From: Cryomorphaceae bacterium
Lineage (GTDB): Bacteria > Bacteroidota > Bacteroidia > Flavobacteriales > Schleiferiaceae
Direction of reading: 5' to 3'
DNA length: 33,289 nt
Assembly (NCBI GenBank): GCA_013205365.1
Contig: JABMNC010000044.1
Span: 1 to 33,289, forward strand
Shown: positions 1 to 7,612 of the stretch, piece by piece
How positions within the stretch are numbered: the stretch's first letter is position 1
Layout of the letters: every line of letters starts with the position of its first letter
Translations under genes and position numbers: made by a program
The notes under the pieces: generated by a model
Databases searched by the model: none
What the model was told of the DNA's origin: nothing
The model's input: the letters and a program-made list of their open reading frames with translations, nothing else

Positions 1-180
1 AAAAAACGCGTCGGGCGTTATGCTGTCTTGGTCCGACCAATGCGTCAGGGTTGCAGTTCCGCCCATGAAGGCACCCTCGTTGAGAATGTAGAGCCCCGTT
101 TGAAAGAAATTTGTAGTCTTATTGGGCTCACAGGACCAAAGTGCTATGGCAGAACCAATTAGTAGTAAGGTGCTTTTCAT
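1..180 (-). CDS. Surface lipoprotein, DUF5074/YncE-like (BtuG-like candidate), partial
   Basis: Only the first 60 codons lie in the window; the gene runs off the left edge. The start MKSTLLLIGSAIALWSC is a lipoprotein signal peptide with the lipid-attachment cysteine at residue 17. The mature protein continues with GLYILNEGAF followed by a GGTATLTHW stretch. That resembles the first beta-propeller strand of DUF5074/YncE-like lipoproteins that accompany cobalamin TonB receptors in Bacteroidota; BtuG of Bacteroides is the characterised relative. The gene follows the TonB receptor after 41 A/T-rich bases on the same strand, so it is probably in the same riboswitch-controlled transcript. Likely role (inference): capture of vitamin B12 at the cell surface and hand-over to the receptor. 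The fold cannot be confirmed from this fragment. Confidence 0.6.
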   Translation of the reverse strand, partial: MKSTLLLIGSAIALWSCEPNKTTNFFQTGLYILNEGAFMGGTATLTHWSDQDSITPDAFF

Positions 181-221
181 GTTTTTTGAATTTTAGGATT
201 AAAAGAAATGGAATACTTGGA

Positions 222-1988
222 TTATTTGGTAATGCTGGCTAAGGGACAGTGCCAGGTCAGGCTCAACTGACGGCCCGGTAAGGGGTAACCAAGCTGAAGG
301 TAAATTTGCTGGTTTGTTGCGTTGGTAAGGGCGAATTCGACCGAGGACCTTGGCCCCTTCCAGCGCAGGCTTGCATCGAGCTGAAACTGAGGACCGATCC
401 AGGTATCTCGACTGGAACTCCATGCGGTCGGGGTGGCTGACCTAAGGCGATTGAAGACCTCAAATTCCCACTTCTTGTGCTGGTACCTAAGCGGAATATT
501 AAGGGTGAACGGAGCCACATAGGGCATGCGCATTCCAGAATTATTGATGCTGTACACCCATTGCGCAGAAATTTGGCCCTGCCATGGTCCCCTTAGTAAG
601 GTGCTGTTAAGATTCATTCCAATGCGGCGAAGGGATTCAACATTGCGAGGCATCCAAATGGACCCTGTCGGTATCCAAAAGATGGCGTCTCGAAGAAGGC
701 CTGCGTAGCCCTCCATCGAGCCCATTCTATGGCTTGCTTTTGCGCGTGATTCCCAACCAAGTTCAGGCCGGAGTGCAGGATTCCCCCCAGGCGACCAGAA
801 GAGATCGTTAAGGGTGGGGAAGCGCTGGTGCCGGTGCAGTTTTACATTCCAGGATGCCTTTTGACCCAGCCCCTTGTGCTGAAGTTCTGCAAAGGGCAGC
901 AGGGTTCCCAGCTCGTCGCCCTGACGAAGCTGGCTTAAACCCCATGAATACCGGAGCATAGGTGCAACGAATCCCTCTCCGCGCAGCATTAATTGCATTC
1001 TTAGAATACTTGCTTCGGATTTATTAGGTCCTTCGGCCATGAGCCGATCCACGTCGAGCGAGCTTCGAAGCTGATGGCCTGAACGTCGGTAGCCCGATTG
1101 AATTCGAATTCCAAGGGTCTGAAATTTGTTACTGTCTTGAATCCCGCCAAATAAAGGATAATCGTAGGTCTGATTGGCCAAAACAGCGTGCTGCGTGCTG
1201 CTCCATTCCCAACGACGGGAGTTCCATTCCTGACGCTGAATCACCGTAGCGCGCAAATCCTGCTGCACTGCACCCAAACGCCGCGGCACATTGGCGGACT
1301 CTGGCAAGCCCTGCTTCAGCCAAACTGCGTAAAAATGAGTGGCCTGCTTAATTTGCCCGATCGAGGAACGCAGGGAACTGCGAAACTCCAAGCGCTCGGT
1401 GCCGGCACCAGTGCGCCAGTAGCGGTCGCCCAGGAAGTCACGGTAGCGGTAGCGATTGAGTCCGCGCCGAGCCGACAGTCCAAAATCTGCTGTTTTGCCC
1501 GGAATCCAAAGGTTTAAGCCGGCATTCCCAAGCGTAGATGATTCCAGCGAAAGGGACCCTAGGCTGTCGCTGCTTAAACGGATTCCGTCTGCACTGCGCT
1601 GCATGCTAAGCCCCGCGCTCGGCAGAAGCTGCAGGTCCATAATGCCCAAATCAGCGGCAGATAAGGCCATTCCCTCCCACTGAATCCAAGTATGGTTGGA
1701 GGGGAGTCCGTCTAAAGAAAGCCAGGCACTGCCAGTGGGGCCGGTCTGGCGTAGGTCGATTCCCGAACGCAGCAACGCCGCCGCCGACCAACCCATGGGT
1801 TTGGAGGGTATTTGAACGCTTGGCTTGGCTCCAGTTTGCCAGCGTCCGCCCAAAACCGACACTTCGGGTAGGGATGTTCCAATCAGGCTGTCGCTCAAAG
1901 GAGCGACCTGTGCACCGATCGACGCAAAGCATAGGGATACCGCTAAAAACCACGCAACCTTAAGGCCACGCTGGGAGCATAGATTCAT
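222..1988 (-). CDS. btuB: TonB-dependent outer-membrane receptor, probable cobalamin receptor (BtuB-like)
   Basis: 588 residues, close to the usual length of BtuB-type receptors. The ATG at 1988 gives a signal peptide (MNLCSQRGLKVAWFLAVSL..., cleavage after SIGAQ). A TTG nine codons upstream at 2015 is also open but adds charged residues before it. After a possible TonB box region (LPEVSVLGG, about residues 40-50) comes a plug domain with SLDGLPSNHTW. The rest is beta-strand-rich barrel with many Arg/Trp/Tyr alternations, ending in a short C-terminal strand. The substrate call rests on the cobalamin riboswitch directly upstream and the YncE-like lipoprotein directly downstream; sequence alone would support only a small TonB receptor. 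Expression should fall when B12 is plentiful. Residual doubt: a corrinoid or cobinamide receptor is equally possible. Confidence 0.8.
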   Translation of the reverse strand: MNLCSQRGLKVAWFLAVSLCFASIGAQVAPLSDSLIGTSLPEVSVLGGRWQTGAKPSVQIPSKPMGWSAAALLRSGIDLRQTGPTGSAWLSLDGLPSNHTWIQWEGMALSAADLGIMDLQLLPSAGLSMQRSADGIRLSSDSLGSLSLESSTLGNAGLNLWIPGKTADFGLSARRGLNRYRYRDFLGDRYWRTGAGTERLEFRSSLRSSIGQIKQATHFYAVWLKQGLPESANVPRRLGAVQQDLRATVIQRQEWNSRRWEWSSTQHAVLANQTYDYPLFGGIQDSNKFQTLGIRIQSGYRRSGHQLRSSLDVDRLMAEGPNKSEASILRMQLMLRGEGFVAPMLRYSWGLSQLRQGDELGTLLPFAELQHKGLGQKASWNVKLHRHQRFPTLNDLFWSPGGNPALRPELGWESRAKASHRMGSMEGYAGLLRDAIFWIPTGSIWMPRNVESLRRIGMNLNSTLLRGPWQGQISAQWVYSINNSGMRMPYVAPFTLNIPLRYQHKKWEFEVFNRLRSATPTAWSSSRDTWIGPQFQLDASLRWKGPRSSVEFALTNATNQQIYLQLGYPLPGRQLSLTWHCPLASITK

Positions 1989-2025
1989 CTTCAGGCTGCA
2001 CTCTTCCCGGCGCAATCGGATTATC

Positions 2026-2199
2026 GTTCGAGGCAGGTCTTCTGGCTCATTCCCTCATACGCCCCCTTCCCGGTTTCCCAGTGGGTATCTGCGGCGCAGA
2101 GTTAGGTGGAATTTACAGCTGCGGGCACAGCTCCGGTATTGCACCGGATTCCCTTTTCAGCAAGCATCCTAAGTCGATCTCAGGGCTTGCACCACGAAC
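2026..2199 (-). ncRNA. Cobalamin riboswitch (adenosylcobalamin-type leader)
   Basis: On the minus strand the B12 box AGCCAGAAGACCTGCC is at 2047-2032. Further 5' are the typical core segments GGGAATCCGGTG, a CCGGAGCTGTGCCCGC stretch and AGCTGTAA. The outer stem P1 is formed by GTTCG (2199-2195) and CGAAC (2030-2026). The element lies entirely between the HMG-CoA lyase stop codon and the TonB receptor start, with 37 bases between P1 and the ATG at 1988. No strong terminator hairpin is visible before the ATG, so control of translation initiation seems likelier than transcription termination (inference). Confidence 0.95.
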
Positions 2200-2201
2200 A
2201 C

Positions 2202-3071
2202 TCAAAGGTAGTTGAAAAATTCCCTCGCCGCATTGTGCGCACTTTCAAGAGCCAGGGGTTTTATGCCGAAGGTGGCCCCGCGAGCCGTCGCGAATGTCAG
2301 CAGAGCCTCAGTGGGCAAATTGCCCACAAGTTCATTTTGGGCATAGGGGCATCCGCCCAGGCCAAGCAGCGCGGTATCAAAACGCCGAATACCCGAATCC
2401 CATGCCGCATCCAAAAGTCCGTTGCTTAAGGCATTGGCGGCAGGCATATGCAGGTGCAGTCCAAGTTCCGCAGTACCCGCCTCCTTGCGCACCGCGGATA
2501 CTACCGAGCGAATTCCCTTAGGACTGGCATTGCCCACGGTGTCGCTGATTGAGAGCACATGAGGATTAAATCGCTTCACCACCCGTGCGGTCCACTCGGC
2601 CACCAAGTCAATGCTGTGGGCCTCGCCATAGGGATTCCCAAAGGCCATAGAGAGGTAGACCACCAGCTGCTTGTCGCCCGCGTGCAGGCGATCCATCGAG
2701 GCGGACCAATCGTCTAAGGCATGCTCCTGGGAACGCTTGGTATTGCGAATTTGAAACTGCTCGCTCAGTGAAAAGGGAACGCCAACGGCGTCTACGGCCT
2801 CGTGAGCCAATGCAGCATCGATTCCTTGGCTGTTAGCAGCAATAACCAAAAACTTGTTAAGACCCTTGTCGGGAGCAAGTGCGTCAAGTACTTGAACCGA
2901 ATCAACCATTTGCGGAATTGCCTTGGGAGAAACAAAGCTCGCCAGGTCGAGGCAGTCAAACCCCACGGCCATTAGTCGGCGGAGGTAGGCAATCTTGTCT
3001 TCGGTGCGAAACACCGTTGCATAGCCCTGCATGGCGTCCCGCGGACACTCGATCCAAGTTATTGCTTCCAT
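2202..3071 (-). CDS. mvaB: Hydroxymethylglutaryl-CoA lyase family protein
   Basis: 289 residues, a TIM-barrel lyase of the HMGL-like family. HMG-CoA lyase cleaves HMG-CoA to acetyl-CoA and acetoacetate at the end of leucine breakdown. Visible motifs are ECPRDAMQGY near the N-terminus (the Arg-Asp pair of the PRDGLQ motif), ASFVSPKAIPQM, SISDTVGNASP, the metal-binding pair in LHLHMPAAN, and GLGGCPYAQ with the catalytic-loop cysteine. The usual EATSFVSP is DLASFVSP here; as I recall, Bacteroidota members of the family vary at this place. The start overlaps the end of pyrD by 13 bases, indicating co-transcription and coupling. The last codons (YL stop) also form the promoter box of the downstream riboswitch. 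Substrate preference within the family is not proven by sequence. Confidence 0.85.
   Translation of the reverse strand: MEAITWIECPRDAMQGYATVFRTEDKIAYLRRLMAVGFDCLDLASFVSPKAIPQMVDSVQVLDALAPDKGLNKFLVIAANSQGIDAALAHEAVDAVGVPFSLSEQFQIRNTKRSQEHALDDWSASMDRLHAGDKQLVVYLSMAFGNPYGEAHSIDLVAEWTARVVKRFNPHVLSISDTVGNASPKGIRSVVSAVRKEAGTAELGLHLHMPAANALSNGLLDAAWDSGIRRFDTALLGLGGCPYAQNELVGNLPTEALLTFATARGATFGIKPLALESAHNAAREFFNYL
2203..2210 (-). promoter_or_regulatory. Bacteroidota -7 promoter box TACCTTTG for the riboswitch transcript
   Basis: TACCTTTG matches the Bacteroidota consensus TAnnTTTG exactly. It overlaps the last two codons and stop of the HMG-CoA lyase gene. It ends 4 bases before the first base of riboswitch stem P1, so the predicted RNA would start at the riboswitch itself. 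No clear -33 TTG is visible at the expected distance. Confidence 0.6.
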
Positions 3072-4090
3072 GCCGGCGAAAGTTGGCGAACCATAGCGGG
3101 CCCGGCGTATACAAATCCTGAGTAAACCTGCACTAAATCCGCACCGGCATTGAGCTTATCGGTAACGTCTTGGGCCCGTCGAACCCCTCCAACGCCCACT
3201 ACCGAAGCACTTTGACCTACCGACTCGCGCACCCAGCCTACTACCTCGGTGGATCGTTTGGCTATTGGCGCACCACTAAGACCCCCTGCTCCAATGGCTT
3301 GAAGCCGGCCCTCTGGTGTGGAAAGGCCCGAGCGCCCGATGGAGGTATTGGTCGCAATAATGCCCTGAACCCCGCACTCCACGGCAAGAACAGCCGTGCG
3401 TTGAACGTGGTCCTTGTCGGAGTCTGGATCAATTTTAAGGGCCACGGGCTTGCCGCCCAAGCGCTTAGCTTCAGTGCAGACGGCAAGCAAGAGCTCGCGC
3501 ATGCTGCTGGCTGACTGCAAATCCCTCAGGCCAGGCGTATTGGGAGACGATACGTTGACGGCGATGTAGTCCACCTCTGCGTATAGGGCGTTTAAGGCCG
3601 CGAGGTAGTCTTCGGTTGCGCCTACGTTGGGGGTGGTTTTATTGCGGCCGATGTTGCCCCCGACAATGATGCTCTGGTGCCGAGAACTGCGAATTCGTGA
3701 AGCGGCAGCCTCAGCACCCATGTTATTGAAGCCCATGCGGTTAATGAGAGCCTCGTCTTCGGGCAGGCGAAACAAGCGAGGCTGCGGGTTACCTAGCTGG
3801 GCCCGCGGTGTCACCGTACCGATTTCGAGGTGGCTGAACCCGAGGGCCTCCCACGCTCTAAGCGCCACGGCGTTTTTGTCCATTCCCGCAGCAAGGCCCA
3901 GCGGATGCTTAAATTCTAAGCCCATAGCCTTTACTGGCGCCGAAGGAATACTTCCATAAGCGGCCCGGAGCGCTGCCGATGCCAATGCACTATTGGAGGC
4001 AAACTGGAGTCCGCCCATAATAAGATTGTGGGCCTGCTCGGGAGACAGCAGTTTGAATAAAAGGGGGCGCAGCAGAGCAGAATAAAGCAT
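3059..4090 (-). CDS. pyrD: Dihydroorotate dehydrogenase (quinone), class 2
   Basis: 343 residues, normal for class 2 PyrD. This membrane-associated flavoprotein oxidises dihydroorotate to orotate with quinone in pyrimidine synthesis. The N-terminal MLYSALLRPLLFKLLSPEQAHNL matches the amphipathic quinone-tunnel helices. Next come PLGLAAGMDKNA, EIGTVTP, PRLFRLPEDEALINRMGFNN, and the catalytic-base serine in NVSSPNTPGLR. The phosphate/FMN-binding end reads GVGGVRRAQDV and LVQVYSGFVYAGP. The ATG at 4090 lies 8 bases after a TACCTTTG box, and smpB diverges from the same short gap. The downstream HMG-CoA lyase overlaps its 3' end. Confidence 0.96.
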   Translation of the reverse strand: MLYSALLRPLLFKLLSPEQAHNLIMGGLQFASNSALASAALRAAYGSIPSAPVKAMGLEFKHPLGLAAGMDKNAVALRAWEALGFSHLEIGTVTPRAQLGNPQPRLFRLPEDEALINRMGFNNMGAEAAASRIRSSRHQSIIVGGNIGRNKTTPNVGATEDYLAALNALYAEVDYIAVNVSSPNTPGLRDLQSASSMRELLLAVCTEAKRLGGKPVALKIDPDSDKDHVQRTAVLAVECGVQGIIATNTSIGRSGLSTPEGRLQAIGAGGLSGAPIAKRSTEVVGWVRESVGQSASVVGVGGVRRAQDVTDKLNAGADLVQVYSGFVYAGPAMVRQLSPAWKQ

Positions 4091-4098
4091 GGAGTTTT

Positions 4099-4106
4099 CA
4101 AAGGTA
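4099..4106 (-). promoter_or_regulatory. -7 promoter box TACCTTTG for pyrD
   Basis: Exact TAnnTTTG on the minus strand, 8 bases upstream of the pyrD ATG and back-to-back with the smpB box (10 bases apart). The predicted 5' untranslated region is a few bases at most. Confidence 0.55.
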
Positions 4107-4116
4107 GCGCCGGGGT

Positions 4117-4124
4117 TAGATTTG
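4117..4124 (+). promoter_or_regulatory. -7 promoter box TAGATTTG for smpB
   Basis: Exact TAnnTTTG on the plus strand, ending 4 bases before the smpB ATG at 4129. This implies a leaderless or nearly leaderless mRNA. It sits within a 38-base divergent intergenic gap. Confidence 0.55.
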
Positions 4125-4128
4125 CAGT

Positions 4129-4566
4129 ATGAATCCGGTCATTGTTAACAGACGGGCGCGCTTCGAATACGTTCTTGAGGAAGAGTTCACTGCCGGCTTG
4201 ATGCTGGCGGGAACCGAAGTCAAGGCCCTTCGAGACGGCAAGGCCAATCTGAGCGATGCCTACGCCTATGTTTCAGAAGCCGGCGAGGTTTGGATCAAAA
4301 ACCTCCACATTTCGGAATTTAAATTCGGAACCTACGCCAATCATGCTCCACTGCGCGAGCGCAAATTGCTTTTAAAGAAAAACGAGCTAAAAAAGATTCG
4401 CAAAGAATTGCAAAACAATGGATTGACCCTAATACCATTAAAGCTATACTTTACACCTAGAGGCTGGGCAAAACTCGATATCGCCCTGGCGCGAGGCAAG
4501 AAATTCTACGATAAAAGAGCCACCCTGAAAGAGCGCGACATCGATCGCGATGCGGCGCGGGAGTAG
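4129..4566 (+). CDS. smpB: SsrA-binding protein SmpB
   Basis: 145 residues, the family's normal size. SmpB binds tmRNA and delivers it to stalled ribosomes for trans-translation. Visible family signatures are RRARFEYVLEEEFTAGLMLAGTEVKALRDGKANLSDAYAYV split across the first 45 residues, the HISEFKFGTYANHAPLRERKLLL segment, LIPLKLYFTPRGWAKLDIALARGKKFYDKR, and a basic tail with RDAARE. The gene stands alone between divergent pyrD and convergent pcm. Its TAG stop (4564-4566) directly abuts the pcm stop on the other strand (CTA at 4567-4569), with no space for a terminator. Confidence 0.97.
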   Translation: MNPVIVNRRARFEYVLEEEFTAGLMLAGTEVKALRDGKANLSDAYAYVSEAGEVWIKNLHISEFKFGTYANHAPLRERKLLLKKNELKKIRKELQNNGLTLIPLKLYFTPRGWAKLDIALARGKKFYDKRATLKERDIDRDAARE

Positions 4567-5226
4567 CTATCGAGAAGACGAAACGTCCTTGAGCATCGGC
4601 ACAAAGCGAAAGCTGCCAAGATCTTCGTGAAGCCATTCACCGTCCTCACCCCGACGAACCTTGAGCATGCGCTGCTCGGACTCGACGGCTCCTATGGGCA
4701 CAATCAGCACGCCAGAGGGGCTTAATTGGTCGAGGAGTTCCTTGGGGAGCGCAGGTGCGGCGGCGGTAATTATAATGCCGTCAAAGGGAGCAAAGGCAGG
4801 CAAACCCTTGTAGCCGTCGCCAAACTTTTGATTCATGCGCTTGTAGCCAAGTTCCGCAAGCAATCGTTTGCTGAAGTCAAAGAGGGCCTTTTGGCGCTCT
4901 ATGGTATACACTCGATAGCCTAATTCCTCCAAAACAGCAGCCTGGTAGCCTGATCCGGTGCCAATTTCTAGGACCTTGGCTCCCGCCGCGAGCCCCAGGG
5001 CATTGGACTGAAAAGCTACCGTGTAGGGCTGCGAAATGGTTTGGCCTGAAGCAATGGGGAAGGCAACATCTTGGTAGGCAAACTCCTCAAAGGAACTCTC
5101 GAGGAATGCATGCCTAGGAACCCTCCCCATCGCCGCGAGAACAGTCTCGTTGTCTATGCCTTTGCTGCGCAAAATTGCGAGAAGCTGTAGGCGTTGGCCT
5201 TGATGTTTGGGCAGGTCGGGAGTCAC
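4567..5226 (-). CDS. pcm: Protein-L-isoaspartate O-methyltransferase
   Basis: About 219 residues. It methylates isoaspartyl residues in aged proteins using S-adenosylmethionine. The family motifs are in order: MGRVPRHAFLE, FPIASGQTISQPYTVAFQ, the SAM-binding VLEIGTGSGYQAAVL (about residues 80-95), the GDGYKGLP segment, APFDGIIITAAAPALP, and the C-terminal RFVPMLKD. I chose the GTG at 5226 because it lies 4 bases after a -7-like box (TACTTTCG), as at several neighbours. An in-frame TTG at 5241 would place the start upstream of that box. The gene diverges from the lipoprotein at 5259 and converges on smpB. The start choice is uncertain; the function is not. Confidence 0.93.
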   Translation of the reverse strand: MTPDLPKHQGQRLQLLAILRSKGIDNETVLAAMGRVPRHAFLESSFEEFAYQDVAFPIASGQTISQPYTVAFQSNALGLAAGAKVLEIGTGSGYQAAVLEELGYRVYTIERQKALFDFSKRLLAELGYKRMNQKFGDGYKGLPAFAPFDGIIITAAAPALPKELLDQLSPSGVLIVPIGAVESEQRMLKVRRGEDGEWLHEDLGSFRFVPMLKDVSSSR

Positions 5227-5230
5227 GGCC

Positions 5231-5238
5231 CGAAAGTA
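5231..5238 (-). promoter_or_regulatory. Possible -7 box TACTTTCG for pcm
   Basis: Seven of eight matches to TAnnTTTG on the minus strand, 4 bases before the proposed GTG start of pcm. It is 6 bases from the oppositely oriented box at 5245. Confidence 0.4.
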
Positions 5239-5244
5239 CAACCT

Positions 5245-5252
5245 TACCTTTG
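5245..5252 (+). promoter_or_regulatory. -7 promoter box TACCTTTG for the lipoprotein gene
   Basis: Exact TAnnTTTG on the plus strand, 6 bases upstream of the ATG at 5259. This spacing supports that ATG over upstream in-frame starts and implies a very short leader. Confidence 0.55.
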
Positions 5253-5258
5253 GGGTCT

Positions 5259-6158
5259 ATGGGCACCGGTTCTCGAATTATCCACATCTTTTTAGCGGCT
5301 TGTGCCTTGACCCTAGTAGGAACGACGGCAAGCTGCGACCGCAATGAAGCTGCGCCCTGCGTTATTCTTGAAATTGACAGCCTTACCCTTGCTCCCGACC
5401 CGGCTCGCGGAACATCTAGTGCCCACATCCGCTCGGTATGGGTGGAGTCTGAAGGGAAAAACATTGGAGTCTTCCCCCTCCCTGCCAAAATCCCTTTGCC
5501 ACTTAGCAATCCTGCCTCCAAAGTGCGTATTTATCCGGGTGTCGAGGTAAATGGAATCAGCTCTTTTCAAGCGATTTATGAGTTTTATAAACCCTACGAA
5601 CGCGACCTAAACAGCAGCTTCGGCAGTACGGTTAAGTGGCCGCCTCTGGGCCCTGCCGTCTTGGAATACGAAACCTGGTCCAAGGTCGTTATTGTAGAGG
5701 ATTTTGAGTCCGCCGGAATTCAGCTCGCGCCCAGCCAGCGCAGCGATACGGTGTGGACCCTTACCTCCGCAGAACGATTCAACCCACCCCTTGGAGAAAG
5801 CAACAGTGCAAGCGGCATGATCATCCTAAGACCCGGACAGCAGATTTTTGAGGCCATTACTCAGCAGGCCTATGTTTTGCCCCGTGGCGGACAAAATGTT
5901 TATTTGGAATTCAACTACAAATCCACCATGCCCTTCAGCATGGGCGTAGTCGCCAACCAACCCGGCCAGACGACCCAGCAGTCTACGGTCACCTTTCGCG
6001 ATAAATCAGCGTGGGCCAAGGCCTACGTGAATTTGGTTACCGAGGTTTCTGGATTCCCTAGCGCCATTGACTACAACCTTTTTGTGGGTGCCGTCCGCAC
6101 GCGACCTGATAAGGCCGATACCCTTTGGCTCGACAACCTAAAGCTAGTGTACCGTTGA
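5259..6158 (+). CDS. Predicted lipoprotein of unknown function
   Basis: 299 residues. The start MGTGSRIIHIFLAACALTL has a basic N-region and a hydrophobic core, followed by GTTASC with a likely lipidated cysteine, so the protein is probably anchored in an envelope membrane. I do not recognise a domain. The body is rich in beta-strand-like segments and aromatic residues. It contains an EDFES motif (about residue 150) and ends in DTLWLDNLKLVYR; this acidic-aromatic pattern is typical of jelly-roll or carbohydrate-binding folds, but that is only an impression. The in-frame region upstream of 5259 crosses the promoter box and lacks signal-peptide character. The downstream sugar transferase start overlaps its stop (TTGA), so a role in polysaccharide export or anchoring is possible but unproven. 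Confidence 0.75.
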   Translation: MGTGSRIIHIFLAACALTLVGTTASCDRNEAAPCVILEIDSLTLAPDPARGTSSAHIRSVWVESEGKNIGVFPLPAKIPLPLSNPASKVRIYPGVEVNGISSFQAIYEFYKPYERDLNSSFGSTVKWPPLGPAVLEYETWSKVVIVEDFESAGIQLAPSQRSDTVWTLTSAERFNPPLGESNSASGMIILRPGQQIFEAITQQAYVLPRGGQNVYLEFNYKSTMPFSMGVVANQPGQTTQQSTVTFRDKSAWAKAYVNLVTEVSGFPSAIDYNLFVGAVRTRPDKADTLWLDNLKLVYR

Positions 6159-7588
6159 GCCCGCGAAGCGCATCCCTTAAACGCAGCCAGAGACGCTACA
6201 CCCTAGCCTATATACTGGCGGACTTTACCGCAGCCTGTATTGCCTACACTTGGCTCTATGACTACCGCAAAAGCGTCGTCGAGCCGGCCCGATTTGGGCT
6301 CGAATCCTTAGAATGGGATGCGTTCTATCCTATTGGAATGGCAATTACTGCCCTGTTATGGCTTAGCACTATGGCCCTTGTTGGACTGTACCAGGGTTTA
6401 CTGCGCAAATCGCGCCTGACGGAGGTCCGTCGCCTAATCCAAGCCCTTGCAGTCTTTGTAATTGCCTACTTCTTGCTCTTCATCCTTGACGATTATGTGA
6501 AAAACTACCGCGCCTACTGGGGCTCGCTGCAGCGCTTTGGGGGCGGACTTCTCTTGGCGAGCGTTGCCTTTCGCCTTGCCCTAGGCGGCCACATAAGCTG
6601 GCGAATTACCCAAAAGCACCTGCATTTTGCGACCCTCGTGATTGGTGAAAAGTCGATTATCGAAGCCCATGAAGCCAAGGTTCGCAAGCACGCAGACGCT
6701 TCGGGCGAAGTGCTCGCAGGGTGGATTTCTACCTCAGACCATAAAGAAAATGCTCCATGCATTGGCCTGCCGCTCTTGGGAACGCCCAAAGAAATTGCCC
6801 ACTGGGCAGCGCGACTCAACATTGAAGACGTCGTTATTGCCCTCCCCCCAGAGGAACACTACAAACTGACCGCGCTATTGCTTGATTTGGAGCAGCTTGG
6901 TCTTCGAATTTTTATGTTTCCGGACACCTACGGAATTCTGTCGGGCATGGTGCGGCTCGACGAACACGGAGTTCCGCTCATGGAATGGCACAACGAGCCA
7001 ATGGACTCCTGGCAGCGCAACAGCAAAAGGATTGCGGACCTAGCTCTCTCGGCTGCAGCATTGCTCCTCCTTACACCCCTTTTGCTGCTGGTGGCTCTGC
7101 TCGTTGCAGGCTCCAAGGGGCCAATACTGTTCAAGCAAGATCGACTCGGACGGCAGGGTAAGGTCTTTCAAATTATTAAGTTCCGCACCATGATTGCTGC
7201 GGCTGAGGCTCAAGGACCACAGCTTTCATCGACCAACGACGCACGAATTACCCGAATTGGTTCTTTTTTGCGCAAGTACCGCATTGACGAACTTCCCCAG
7301 TTTTGGAATGTGCTTGTTGGCGATATGTCGCTGGTGGGACCACGCCCGGAGCGGGAATTTTATGCTTCGCAAATCATAGAACGAGCCCCGCAGTACCGCC
7401 ACATTTACAAGGTTCGGCCGGGAATCACGAGTTGGGGAATGGTCCGATACGGCTATGCCAGTAGCGTGGATGAAATGATTCGCCGCATGGAATACGACCT
7501 TCTCTATATTGAGAACATGTCTTGGCACAACGACCTCAAGGTGCTTATTTACACCGCCTGGACGGTGTTCAAGGGGCGCGGAAAGTAG
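6155..7588 (+). CDS. Undecaprenyl-phosphate glycosylphosphotransferase (exopolysaccharide initiating sugar transferase)
   Basis: About 477 residues, a WbaP/CpsE-like polyprenyl glycosylphosphotransferase. It transfers a sugar-1-phosphate to undecaprenyl phosphate, the first step of surface polysaccharide assembly. The first 130 residues hold four membrane segments. A nucleotide-binding-like domain follows (TLVIGEKSII, LGTPKEIAHWA, DVVIALPPE). A hydrophobic segment near residue 294 leads into the catalytic domain with ILFKQDRLGRQGKVFQIIKFRTM, RIGSFLRKYRIDELPQFWNVL, GDMSLVGPRPE and YKVRPGITSWG. The TTG at 6155 overlaps the stop of the preceding lipoprotein (TTGA), suggesting coupling. Another TTG at 6125 is in frame. 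No other capsule genes are adjacent, so the sugar and product cannot be told. Confidence 0.9.
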   Translation: MSPRSASLKRSQRRYTLAYILADFTAACIAYTWLYDYRKSVVEPARFGLESLEWDAFYPIGMAITALLWLSTMALVGLYQGLLRKSRLTEVRRLIQALAVFVIAYFLLFILDDYVKNYRAYWGSLQRFGGGLLLASVAFRLALGGHISWRITQKHLHFATLVIGEKSIIEAHEAKVRKHADASGEVLAGWISTSDHKENAPCIGLPLLGTPKEIAHWAARLNIEDVVIALPPEEHYKLTALLLDLEQLGLRIFMFPDTYGILSGMVRLDEHGVPLMEWHNEPMDSWQRNSKRIADLALSAAALLLLTPLLLLVALLVAGSKGPILFKQDRLGRQGKVFQIIKFRTMIAAAEAQGPQLSSTNDARITRIGSFLRKYRIDELPQFWNVLVGDMSLVGPRPEREFYASQIIERAPQYRHIYKVRPGITSWGMVRYGYASSVDEMIRRMEYDLLYIENMSWHNDLKVLIYTAWTVFKGRGK

Positions 7589-7599
7589 CTTCTGAGCCG

Positions 7600-7607
7600 T
7601 ACTTTTA
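7600..7607 (+). promoter_or_regulatory. -7-like box TACTTTTA upstream of hbd
   Basis: Seven of eight matches to TAnnTTTG, 5 bases before the ATG at 7613 and 11 bases after the stop of the sugar transferase. It suggests hbd has its own promoter. Confidence 0.4.
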
Positions 7608-7612
7608 AGGCT

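Noticed and set aside
2106..2429. Plus-strand open frame over the riboswitch and HMG-CoA lyase end
   Set aside because: It covers a well-defined riboswitch on the other strand and shows no protein features.
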